This document shows positions 15,688-23,137 of a DNA stretch of 34,818 nucleotides, piece by piece. How positions within the stretch are numbered: position 1 is the first letter of the stretch; each line of letters begins with the position of its first letter. The DNA is from Pedobacter sp. B4-66 (GTDB lineage Bacteria > Bacteroidota > Bacteroidia > Sphingobacteriales > Sphingobacteriaceae), in assembly GCF_018492665.1 (NCBI RefSeq), contig NZ_JAFVME010000019.1:1-34818 (forward strand), given 5' to 3'. The notes beneath the pieces were generated by a model that was given only the letters and a program-made list of their open reading frames with translations, was not told where the DNA came from and made no database searches. The position numbers and the translations under genes are program-made.

Positions 15688-16452
15688 ATGATGAACATTA
15701 TAGAAAGACACCAGCATATTCTAAACAAAATTCAGATAAACGGATCACTTGATGTTCATAGTTTATGCAAAGAACTAGATGTTTCTTCTGTTACAATCCG
15801 TAAGGATTTGAAACTCCTTGAAGACAAAAATCTTTTATACAGAACTCATGGTGGCGCAACATTAAATAATCCATATACTGTTGATAAACCTGTAAATGAA
15901 AAAGAGCTACTTCAATCAGCAGAGAAAACAAGGATAGGAATTCTTGCTTCGGAGCTAATAGAAGACAATGACTCAATTATTATAGCTTCTGGCACAACTG
16001 TTCTGGCTTTAGCCAGATGCATAAAACCAAAAGGCTCATTAACTGTAATCACATCCGCTTTAAATGTTGCTCTTGAGCTTATTCAGAATTCAAACATAGA
16101 AGTGATACAGCTAAGTGGCCTATTGAGAAAGAGCTCATCCTCTGTTACCGGCCCCTATTCCGACAATGTGCTAAGCAATATTTTTTGCAGCAAACTATTC
16201 TTAGGTGTAGATGGAATCGATCTAGAATTCGGACTTACCACAACCAATGCTCTTGAAGCTCATTTAAATCGCCAAATGATAGCATCTTCGCAAAAAATAA
16301 TTGTCCTTGCTGATTCTACGAAATTTGGAAAGCGAGGCTTTGGAAGAATTTGTGGTATGGAGGAAGTTGATCATATAATTACCGATAATGGAATTTCAGA
16401 ACATACAATTAAGTGTTTGGAAAGTATGGGAATTAAAATATCTATAATTTAA
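15688..16452 (+). CDS. DeoR/GlpR-family transcriptional regulator
   Basis: A 254-residue DeoR-type regulator. The N-terminal winged helix is ERHQHILNKIQ then VHSLCKELDVSSVTIRKDLKLLEDKNLLYRTHGGA, with the family's signature recognition helix (V-T-I-R-K-D-L). The C-terminal sugar-phosphate sensor domain begins near KTRIGILASELI and contains IIIASGTTVLALA, SALNVALEL and LGVDGIDLEFGLTT, and ends VDHIITDNG. It is divergent from glpD, with the TTTCG array between them, so it probably represses glpD and responds to glycerol-3-phosphate. That effector is inferred. A second in-frame ATG follows directly. Confidence 0.88.
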   Translation: MMNIIERHQHILNKIQINGSLDVHSLCKELDVSSVTIRKDLKLLEDKNLLYRTHGGATLNNPYTVDKPVNEKELLQSAEKTRIGILASELIEDNDSIIIASGTTVLALARCIKPKGSLTVITSALNVALELIQNSNIEVIQLSGLLRKSSSSVTGPYSDNVLSNIFCSKLFLGVDGIDLEFGLTTTNALEAHLNRQMIASSQKIIVLADSTKFGKRGFGRICGMEEVDHIITDNGISEHTIKCLESMGIKISII

Positions 16453-16487
16453 ATGACCTAATTTAAAGTTCACAATAGATTAATATA

Positions 16488-16516
16488 GCTGGTGTACATT
16501 TACTATATACATCAGC
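16488..16516 (+). promoter_or_regulatory. Hairpin just upstream of the DUF47 gene
   Basis: GCTGGTGTA (16488-16496) can pair with TACATCAGC (16508-16516), with one G-U pair, around an 11-nt loop. It ends 3 nt before the ATG at 16520, so it could hinder ribosome access or be a regulator site. Confidence 0.3.
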
Positions 16517-16519
16517 CCT

Positions 16520-17161
16520 ATGAACAGCGTTTTCAAATTCTTTATCCCGCACGACAAAAAATTTCAGCCCCTCTTTGAGCAATCTGGTAAAAATCTAATC
16601 ACTATTTCAGAAACACTTTTACTCGCCCTTAGCACGAACGATGTGAACACCCGCAATAAGCACATAAAAAAAATTGAACAGCTGGAGCGAAATGGGAATA
16701 AAATCAGACATGCCGCATTCCTGGGACTAAGTAAGAGTCTGATTACGCCTTTCAGCAGAGCGGATATACATACACTTGTTAGCGCGCTTTATGACATTTC
16801 TGACTACATCAGAGCTGCTGCCATCAGTATCGAAATGTACAATATTATGCAGCTTGATAAAACAATGATCAAGCTGGCAAAGCTACTTATAGAAATGTGC
16901 AGAGATCTGGATAGTGCCCTTAAAGAACTAAGGAATCTTAAAAATAAAAGCATTATATCCGATGTTTGCTTAAGAATATATAAGGGTGAAAGCAAAGCTG
17001 ATCAATTATGTAATCTCGCCGTAGCAGGGCTCTTTAAAACTGAAGCTAACCCAATAGAACTCATCAAGCAAAAGGAATTATTACAAACGCTCGAAATGGC
17101 TACAGACAGGTGTGATGATGCAGCTAATGCACTTGAAGCCATTCTTCTAAAAAATTCTTAA
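16520..17161 (+). CDS. PhoU-like DUF47 protein, without an adjacent Pit transporter
   Basis: A 213-residue all-helical protein of the DUF47 (PhoU-related) family. It opens FKFFIPHDKKFQPLFEQ, and residues about 70-95 (KSLITPFSRADIHTLVSALYDISDYI) are the characteristic helix with the TPF-R-DI pattern. A second long helical half ends ATDRCDDAANALEAI. Members usually sit beside a PitA-type phosphate transporter and modulate it; no such gene is here, as the next gene is an unrelated membrane protein 75 bp on. There is no signal or membrane segment, so it is cytoplasmic. The function here is inferred from the family. Confidence 0.85.
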   Translation: MNSVFKFFIPHDKKFQPLFEQSGKNLITISETLLLALSTNDVNTRNKHIKKIEQLERNGNKIRHAAFLGLSKSLITPFSRADIHTLVSALYDISDYIRAAAISIEMYNIMQLDKTMIKLAKLLIEMCRDLDSALKELRNLKNKSIISDVCLRIYKGESKADQLCNLAVAGLFKTEANPIELIKQKELLQTLEMATDRCDDAANALEAILLKNS

Positions 17162-17211
17162 TTATCTAAAAAAATAATACTCGAGCTATTGCATATCTAA
17201 ATATTATTACA

Positions 17212-17237
17212 TTACTTTGAAACACAAAGTACTTTTA
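17212..17237. promoter_or_regulatory. Operator-like element, copy 1, before the membrane protein gene
   Basis: ACTTTG (17214-17219) and CAAAGT (17225-17230) are inverted arms around AAACA, inside a 26-bp block that matches the block at 18171-18196 at 24 of 26 positions. The block also contains TTACTTTG, five of six fixed positions of a -7 element, and TTG at 17189-17191 is 20 bp upstream of that. Binding here would cover the promoter and start. Confidence 0.65.
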
Positions 17238-17857
17238 TGAAAGAGAAAGAAATCTATACCGAACTAAGCTCTATCAGACATCTGATGGAACGTTCCGCTA
17301 AATTCATTTCCTTAAGTGGTTTATCAGGGATTATGGCGGGTATTTATGCGCTAATAGGTGCCGCATTAGGTTACTATCTCGTGTATGGCCCCTATGGTGG
17401 TTTGCAATACCGTAATTATTATATTTCTGAGCAAGAGATACTTTGGAAACTATTTCTTATTGCCATTGTAGTTTTAATACTATCATTAGCTACATGCATT
17501 GTCCTTACCATAAGAAAAGCGAAAAAGAAAAACCAAAATGTCTGGAATCCAAGCAGCAAAAAATTACTTACCAGTGTTTCTATACCATTATTAACTGGAG
17601 GCATTTTTATACTTATCCTTTTACTTAGAGGTTACTATGGCGTAATTGCTCCGGCATCCTTAATATTTTATGGTCTTTCATTAGTAGCAGGTAGCACCTA
17701 TACTTATACTGATGTTAAGTGGCTAGGCATTCTCGAGATTATACTAGGTTTGTTTGCAACCTTGGCACCCGGTTACGGAATTGTCTTTTGGACTATCGGA
17801 TTCGGAATACTACATATTGTTTACGGTACTATCATGCATTTTAAATACGACAGGTGA
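17237..17857 (+). CDS. Six-helix membrane protein coupled to a winged-helix regulator
   Basis: A 206-residue integral membrane protein I cannot place in a named family. A cytoplasmic N-terminus (MKEKEIYTELSSIRHLMERSAKF) is followed by about six hydrophobic segments at roughly 28-50, 70-92, 113-130, 135-152, 162-178 and 181-198. A basic loop (RKAKKKNQNVWNPSSKK) sits between the second and third. No transport or catalytic motif is evident. Its stop overlaps the GTG start of the regulator (GTGA), so the two are translationally coupled. The partner could be a sensor or target of the regulator; this is inference. Confidence 0.8.
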   Translation: MKEKEIYTELSSIRHLMERSAKFISLSGLSGIMAGIYALIGAALGYYLVYGPYGGLQYRNYYISEQEILWKLFLIAIVVLILSLATCIVLTIRKAKKKNQNVWNPSSKKLLTSVSIPLLTGGIFILILLLRGYYGVIAPASLIFYGLSLVAGSTYTYTDVKWLGILEIILGLFATLAPGYGIVFWTIGFGILHIVYGTIMHFKYDR

Positions 17858-18156
17858 AATTAGTTTTAGATCATTTTGACAAAGCATTTGAAAACCGGAT
17901 TCGCCTACAGATTATGAGCGTACTGGTAGCTAATGAGAATTACGACTTTAATTCCCTTAAAGAATTATTGGAAGTAACTGATGGTAACCTTGCGTCCCAT
18001 TTAAAAGCTCTGGAGAAAGAAGATTATATTATTATTTACAAATCTTTTCAGGGAAAAAAACCAAATACCACTTATGCTGCTTCAGAAAAAGGGCGAACCG
18101 CTTTTATTAAACATCTCCAGGCCCTCGAAAATTTAATTAAACAACAAAAAATATAA
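17854..18156 (+). CDS. Small winged-helix transcriptional regulator
   Basis: A 100-residue protein made almost wholly of a winged helix-turn-helix of the HTH_34/MarR-ArsR-like type. FENRIRLQIMSVLVAN is helix 1; FNSLKELLEVTDGNLASHLKALEKEDYI holds the recognition helix; KSFQGKKPNTTYAASEKGRTAF is the wing plus last helix. There is no effector domain and no metal-binding cysteine pair, so it probably senses through a partner or works as a dimer. It starts at GTG 17854, overlapping the membrane-protein stop by 4 bp. The duplicated inverted repeat before this unit and before creD is its likely operator. Confidence 0.88.
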   Translation: MKLVLDHFDKAFENRIRLQIMSVLVANENYDFNSLKELLEVTDGNLASHLKALEKEDYIIIYKSFQGKKPNTTYAASEKGRTAFIKHLQALENLIKQQKI

Positions 18157-18170
18157 TTTTTTTTATTCAT

Positions 18171-18196
18171 TTACTTTGAAAATCAAAGTACTTTTA
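18171..18196. promoter_or_regulatory. Operator-like element, copy 2, before creD
   Basis: ACTTTG (18173-18178) and CAAAGT (18184-18189) flank AAAAT within a 26-bp block differing from copy 1 only at two central positions. TTACTTTG inside the block is a -7-like element, 31 nt before ATG 18210. Confidence 0.65.
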
Positions 18197-18209
18197 AAAC
18201 AACGAAACC

Positions 18210-19577
18210 ATGGACGCACTTCAAATACCACAACAGAAATCAGCCTTTAGTCAACTCTTAGACTCAGTTGGCGCAAAACTCTTTCTAATCGGAGTACTTA
18301 CCTTGCTCCTACTTATTCCATCTTCATGGATTCAAATGCTCGTCTCTGAAAGAGAAACCCGCCAAGACGAAGCGACGGGTGAAATCGCCGAAAAATGGTC
18401 ACGCACACAATTAATAGAGAGTCCAGTAATGCAACTGCCTTACAAAACAATGGTTAAAACAATTGATGCGAATGCCAAAATCACTTATAAGGAGCAATTA
18501 TCAACTATCTACGTGCTTCCTGAGGATTTAAAAATTAACAGCCAGGTTAATCCCGAAATTCTACACAGAGGTATATTTGATGCCGTTGTTTATAATACCA
18601 CACTTAAGATTAGCGGTAAGTTTAGTGAGCTCGAACTAAAGAAATCAGGTATCAATCCCGAAATGATATTATGGGATAAGGTCAAGGTGGTAGCAGGCTT
18701 AAGTGATTTTAAGGGACTAAAGAATAACCCTTCTATAAAACTAGCCAACTTACAGTACACCGCTGAACCTGACTTTGCTACTGAAAACCTTTTTGATAAC
18801 AGTCTGGCAGTGCAAGCCAACCTAAGCACAACTAAAAGTTCAGCAATAACTTTTAACTACGATATAAACCTAAGGGGAAGTGGCGAACTTAACTTCCTGC
18901 ATCTTGGAAAAAGCACATCAGTAGATGTTGCGGGAAATTGGGAAAACCCAAGCTTTACAGGAAACTACTTACCAGAAAAACGCAACATCACACAAAAGCA
19001 ATTTACCAGCAATTGGAAAATGTCAAACTTCAACCGCCCATTTCCGCAACAATGGGAAGGAAAAAGCAATGCATTTACACCTAAAAATATAGAAAAAGCC
19101 ACATTTGGCGTTAAGTTTCTCCTGCCTGTTGACCAATATCAAAAAACGATGCGTTCAGCCAAGTACTCCATCTTAATCATTCTATTAAGCTTCATATCTC
19201 TATTCTTTATAGAGCTGCTAAATAAAATCAAGGTAAACTTACTTCAATATGTACTAATAGGTGCTGCAATGATTATATACTACACCCTGTTATTATCCTT
19301 TACGGAACAGATAGGCTTTACTTTTGCCTACCTAATAGCCTCAATTGCTACAATTATCTTAGTCAGTTCTTTTATAGGGGCATTTCTAAGAAACAAAAAA
19401 GCCGCACTCGTTTTTGCGGCTATACTTAGCATTTTTTATGGGTTCATTTATGTAATCATCCAATTACAAGACATGGCACTTCTTTTTGGAAGTATCGGAC
19501 TATTCATTACGGTAGCCTGCCTAATGTATTTCTCAGTTAAAATCAACTGGAATAAGCCTGAGCCAACCCAAATTTAG
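18210..19577 (+). CDS. creD: Inner-membrane protein CreD
   Basis: A 455-residue CreD-family envelope protein. One N-terminal membrane segment (about 27-48, LFLIGVLTLLLLIPSSWIQML) is followed by MLVSERETRQDEATGEIAEKWS, a family hallmark, then a large periplasmic part to about residue 310. A cluster of membrane segments follows at roughly 315-445 (YSILIILLSFISLFFIELL and later ones). In gamma-proteobacteria CreD belongs to the CreBC regulon linked to envelope stress and beta-lactam response; here no CreBC pair is present. Instead a small winged-helix regulator is immediately upstream and a shared operator-like element precedes both units. Confidence 0.9.
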   Translation: MDALQIPQQKSAFSQLLDSVGAKLFLIGVLTLLLLIPSSWIQMLVSERETRQDEATGEIAEKWSRTQLIESPVMQLPYKTMVKTIDANAKITYKEQLSTIYVLPEDLKINSQVNPEILHRGIFDAVVYNTTLKISGKFSELELKKSGINPEMILWDKVKVVAGLSDFKGLKNNPSIKLANLQYTAEPDFATENLFDNSLAVQANLSTTKSSAITFNYDINLRGSGELNFLHLGKSTSVDVAGNWENPSFTGNYLPEKRNITQKQFTSNWKMSNFNRPFPQQWEGKSNAFTPKNIEKATFGVKFLLPVDQYQKTMRSAKYSILIILLSFISLFFIELLNKIKVNLLQYVLIGAAMIIYYTLLLSFTEQIGFTFAYLIASIATIILVSSFIGAFLRNKKAALVFAAILSIFYGFIYVIIQLQDMALLFGSIGLFITVACLMYFSVKINWNKPEPTQI

Positions 19578-19600
19578 CAATCAATACGCTTTTCACTATA

Positions 19601-19627
19601 TGTCTGTGCATTTCCTATGCACAGGCA
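19601..19627. terminator. Hairpin between convergent creD and M28 peptidase genes
   Basis: CTGTGCAT (19604-19611) and ATGCACAG (19617-19624) are perfect arms around TTCCT; the stem extends to 11 bp with one G-U pair. It is the only strong structure in the 62-bp convergent gap and may serve both strands. Confidence 0.55.
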
Positions 19628-19639
19628 TTATATTTAAAA

Positions 19640-21085
19640 CTACCACCTCCATTCACCAGCAATCTTTAGCGGAATTTCCAGATTATTCTCTTTTAAGAAA
19701 TCCTTTATAACACCTTCACTTTGTCTTTCTACAGGTAAAACAGGAGTATTTGCCAATCCGTAAACTAGCATAGCACTATAACGTACTGTATTTTTTAGTT
19801 CTTGCTCATCAACCAATTTAAAAACGTCTCCGTCAGAATGGTAATAAGGGCCAGAATTATTAGGCAAATTCCCCCCAGTACCACCACCTATTGGAATTCC
19901 CTGTAGCATAAAAGGCTGATGATCGCTATGCAACCATGCCCCAGAATAAAACATATTTTTAAATCCTGTATCGATTTTAGCAATCTGGCTACCCCACGAA
20001 GCAAACAGATCTTTCATTTCAATTCTGCTGGTAGCAAATCCTTTCGGATCATTGGTCATATCATAGTTCAGCATAAATTTTATCTGATCTAGTGTATTCA
20101 AATGTTTTGCAGCTTCTACATATGCTTTCGAACCTAGCAGCCCTTGCTCTTCACCCATAAACAATACAAACTCAACCGTTCTTTTATTCTCCAATTTCAG
20201 TGTTTTATATGTTCTTGCCATATCTATAATTGCAAAGGAGCCAATCCCATTATCAATAGCTCCTGTAGCTAAATCCCAACTGTCTAAATGGCCACCCACT
20301 ACAATCTTCTCATTTGGCAAATCTGTTCCTTTTAAGGTCGCAATTACATTTCTGGCTTTAATTACTCCCGAGAAATTAGTCATATTTAAGCTTGCGAACT
20401 GCTTCTGGTTTTTCAATTTCTCCTTAATTCGCATTCCATTTTCTAAACCGATACAAACCGCAGGTATGGTGATTAACTTACCCGTTACAGATGCAGTTCC
20501 GGTAAGCAATACTCCTCCTTTTACTCCATTGATAATAACAATCCCAGAAGCACCATATTGTGCAGCAATCGCGGCCTTTTCAGAGCGATGAAGAGTTGGC
20601 GTACCCTCTGGAGAACCAGGAAGCACCCCCAAAAACACCAACGCAATTTTTCCTTTTACATTTCCAGCATCTCGCTTATAATCTTCCTCCAGGCCATTAC
20701 CTAAGTCAACCATTTCAGCAATTACATTTGCCTTTACCGGAGAATGGGCAAGCGTTACAGATGTTATTTTAATCAAGCTATCTTTATTACCACCAATCTT
20801 AGTTTCATTCGTTAAACGACTCCAACTCTCTACCTCAAAGGGCTGAAATTTCACATCATACCCATAAGATGCCAACAATTTATAAGCATATTCTTCAGCC
20901 TTTTCACCATTGGCAGACCCGGTTAATCTATGGCCTATTGATTCAGTTGCATTTTTTAAATTAATATACGCTTTTGAGTTACGCTGTACCTCCGTATTAA
21001 TATTATTAAAAACAGCACTAAAATCATCCTGTGCCTGAACCTTAATAAAGGCACAAAAAACAAGTAAAAAGAGAGAAATTCTCAT
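19640..21085 (-). CDS. Secreted M28-family zinc aminopeptidase with PA domain
   Basis: A 481-residue exported peptidase. The signal peptide is the first 18 residues (ending KVQA). A protease-associated insert covers roughly 115-235 (AEMVDLGNGL, GASGIVIINGVKGG). The catalytic domain carries the M28 ligands GGHLDSWD (His266, Asp268), GAIDNGIGS (Asp278), MGEEQGLLGS (Glu312/Glu313), YDMTND (Asp342) and YHSDGD (His416). It probably trims peptides in the periplasm or outside the cell. It starts 13 bp after the polyprenyl synthase stop, so the two are likely one transcript, though their functions are unrelated. Confidence 0.9.
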   Translation of the reverse strand: MRISLFLLVFCAFIKVQAQDDFSAVFNNINTEVQRNSKAYINLKNATESIGHRLTGSANGEKAEEYAYKLLASYGYDVKFQPFEVESWSRLTNETKIGGNKDSLIKITSVTLAHSPVKANVIAEMVDLGNGLEEDYKRDAGNVKGKIALVFLGVLPGSPEGTPTLHRSEKAAIAAQYGASGIVIINGVKGGVLLTGTASVTGKLITIPAVCIGLENGMRIKEKLKNQKQFASLNMTNFSGVIKARNVIATLKGTDLPNEKIVVGGHLDSWDLATGAIDNGIGSFAIIDMARTYKTLKLENKRTVEFVLFMGEEQGLLGSKAYVEAAKHLNTLDQIKFMLNYDMTNDPKGFATSRIEMKDLFASWGSQIAKIDTGFKNMFYSGAWLHSDHQPFMLQGIPIGGGTGGNLPNNSGPYYHSDGDVFKLVDEQELKNTVRYSAMLVYGLANTPVLPVERQSEGVIKDFLKENNLEIPLKIAGEWRW

Positions 21086-21098
21086 AGAAAAACGAATA

Positions 21099-22070
21099 TT
21101 ATTTTTTACGCTCAGTAGTATATCTTACCAGTTGTTCTAAACCCGTTCTGGCATCACCTGGTTCAAAACTATGCAGAATATCAAACGCTTCCTGCTGATA
21201 TTGTATCATTTTCTGATTAGCATAGTGAACACCTTCATTTGCGTTCACAAAATCAATGATCTCTTGTATTTTTTTAGGGTCATCTTCATGATTCTTCACC
21301 AAACTAATCATTCTTTTTCGTTCGGCTTTCTCAGCTCTATTTAAAGCATAGATTAAAGGTAGTGTGACCTTTTTTTCTTTAATATCGATACCTAAGGGCT
21401 TGCCAACATCATCGGTTCCAAAATCAAAAGTATCATCTTTTATTTGAAAAGCGATTCCCACTTTTTCACCAAATAGGCGCATTTTTTCAATGGTCTCATC
21501 ATCTGCACCGGCCGATGCGGCGCCACAGGCGCAACAAGAAGCAATTAAAGATGCTGTCTTTTGTCTGATTACATCAAAGTACAAAGCTTCACTGATATCC
21601 ATTCTACGGACCTTCTCAATCTGAAGCAATTCGCCTTCGCTCATTTGCTTCACAGCCTCAGAAACTATTTGAAGCAAACGAAACTCACCATTATTAACGG
21701 ATAACAATAAGCCTTTGGCCAGCAAATAATCACCAACCAAAACAGCAATTTTATTCTTCCAAAGAGCATTTATGGAAAAGAAGCCTCTTCTTTCATAGGC
21801 ATTATCTACCACATCATCATGAACTAGTGTTGCCGTATGGAGTAATTCTACTAATGCAGCTCCACGATGTGTAGACTCTATAATACCCCCACAAAGTTTT
21901 GCAGCAAAAAAAACGAACATCGGACGGATTTGCTTACCCTTTCTTTTAACAATATAGTGGGTAATACGGTCTAATAACGGAGCATCACTGTGCATCGAGG
22001 CTTTGAACTTTTCTTCAAAGACATCAATGTCATTTGCTATTGGTAATTTTATCTGATCTATTCCAGGCAT
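21099..22070 (-). CDS. Trans-polyprenyl diphosphate synthase (octaprenyl/nonaprenyl type)
   Basis: A 323-residue all-helical prenyl chain elongation enzyme. The first Asp-rich motif is LVHDDVVDNAYERRG (Asp85, Asp86, Asp89) and the second is FQIKDDTFDFGTD; GKQIRP at about 45-50 binds isopentenyl diphosphate. The length and motif form match long-chain E-polyprenyl synthases that make the menaquinone side chain. Product length cannot be read safely from sequence. ATG 22070 is preceded at 20 nt by a -7 element, so the start is well supported. Confidence 0.9.
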   Translation of the reverse strand: MPGIDQIKLPIANDIDVFEEKFKASMHSDAPLLDRITHYIVKRKGKQIRPMFVFFAAKLCGGIIESTHRGAALVELLHTATLVHDDVVDNAYERRGFFSINALWKNKIAVLVGDYLLAKGLLLSVNNGEFRLLQIVSEAVKQMSEGELLQIEKVRRMDISEALYFDVIRQKTASLIASCCACGAASAGADDETIEKMRLFGEKVGIAFQIKDDTFDFGTDDVGKPLGIDIKEKKVTLPLIYALNRAEKAERKRMISLVKNHEDDPKKIQEIIDFVNANEGVHYANQKMIQYQQEAFDILHSFEPGDARTGLEQLVRYTTERKK

Positions 22071-22090
22071 TCAGGTAAAAAATGTGTGTG

Positions 22091-22098
22091 CAAACATA
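22091..22098 (-). promoter_or_regulatory. -7 element of the polyprenyl synthase gene
   Basis: TATGTTTG on the minus strand matches TAnnTTTG at all fixed positions, 20 nt before ATG 22070. No clear -33 TTTG is seen. Confidence 0.55.
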
Positions 22099-22141
22099 AA
22101 TTAAATTCCTTTAAAAGCGTACTTTTAGTAAAAAGTTTAAG

Positions 22142-23137
22142 ATGAAAACAACATTTATAGTACTATCGTCTCTACTTGCACTAGTAATAGTGGTTTATCT
22201 ACTAGGTCCAAAACCAAAGCATCCGATCTACGCAACAACGCTCCCTTCAGTTCCTGCAATTAATCAACTAGAAGATTATGTTAAAAATATAGAAAGCAAA
22301 CATAAAATTAAACCCAATAATGAAGCTGAGATTGTTTGGGCAGACACAGCCAATAAACAACAAACAGAGTATGCCATAGTTTATTTACATGGCTATTCAG
22401 CCTCTAAAGAAGAAGGAAACCCCACCCATATAAATCTCGCAAAAAAGATAAAAGCCAATCTTTACCTCGCACGATTAGCTGATCATGGTATAGATACAGT
22501 TTCAGCAATGGAATATTTCACTGCCGACCGCTTATGGGAAAGTGCCAAACAAGCGCTTGAAATAGGCAAACGACTTGGTAAGAAAGTAATTCTAGTAGGC
22601 ACCTCTACAGGAGGCACACTGACACTTAAACTTGCTGCAACCTACCCCGATATTTATAGCATTATCCTTATTTCGCCAAATGTGGCGATTAATGAAAAGC
22701 TTGCCTTTCTTGCCAATGATCCCTGGGGCTTGCAGATGTCTAGAATAGTAAGAGGTGGGAAAGAAGAAGTAGTAAAGGATAAATCCGATGAGTATAAAAA
22801 ATATTGGTACACCCAGTACCGCCTTGAATCAGTAGTACAGCTAGAAGAATTAGTTGAAACTACAATGAACGAGGAAACCTTCAAAAATGTAAAGCAGCCA
22901 ACACTACTTGTGTATTATTACAAAAATGAGCAGGAACAAGACCCTGTTGTAAAGGTTGATGCCATGTTAAAGATGTATGACGAATTAGGGACCCAAGCCG
23001 ATTTAAAATCAAAAGTAGCTATTCCTAATGGGGGGAACCACGTTTTGGGTTCGCACATCACATCCAAGGATCTTGAAAGCGTTCAAAAAGCTATTGATGG
23101 CTTCGTAACAAAAACCCTAAAAATAAAGGTAAATTAA
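22142..23137 (+). CDS. Membrane-anchored alpha/beta hydrolase
   Basis: A 331-residue alpha/beta-fold hydrolase of unknown substrate. The N-terminal hydrophobic stretch (residues 4-22) is a signal anchor; there is no lipobox. The oxyanion region is YLHGYSASKEEG, the nucleophile elbow is LVGTSTGGT with Ser155, an acid is likely in DPVVKVD, and the histidine in GGNHVLGS. Lipase, esterase or thioesterase activity cannot be separated. It is convergent with the MBL/rhodanese gene, and the two stop codons overlap. Confidence 0.8.
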   Translation: MKTTFIVLSSLLALVIVVYLLGPKPKHPIYATTLPSVPAINQLEDYVKNIESKHKIKPNNEAEIVWADTANKQQTEYAIVYLHGYSASKEEGNPTHINLAKKIKANLYLARLADHGIDTVSAMEYFTADRLWESAKQALEIGKRLGKKVILVGTSTGGTLTLKLAATYPDIYSIILISPNVAINEKLAFLANDPWGLQMSRIVRGGKEEVVKDKSDEYKKYWYTQYRLESVVQLEELVETTMNEETFKNVKQPTLLVYYYKNEQEQDPVVKVDAMLKMYDELGTQADLKSKVAIPNGGNHVLGSHITSKDLESVQKAIDGFVTKTLKIKVN

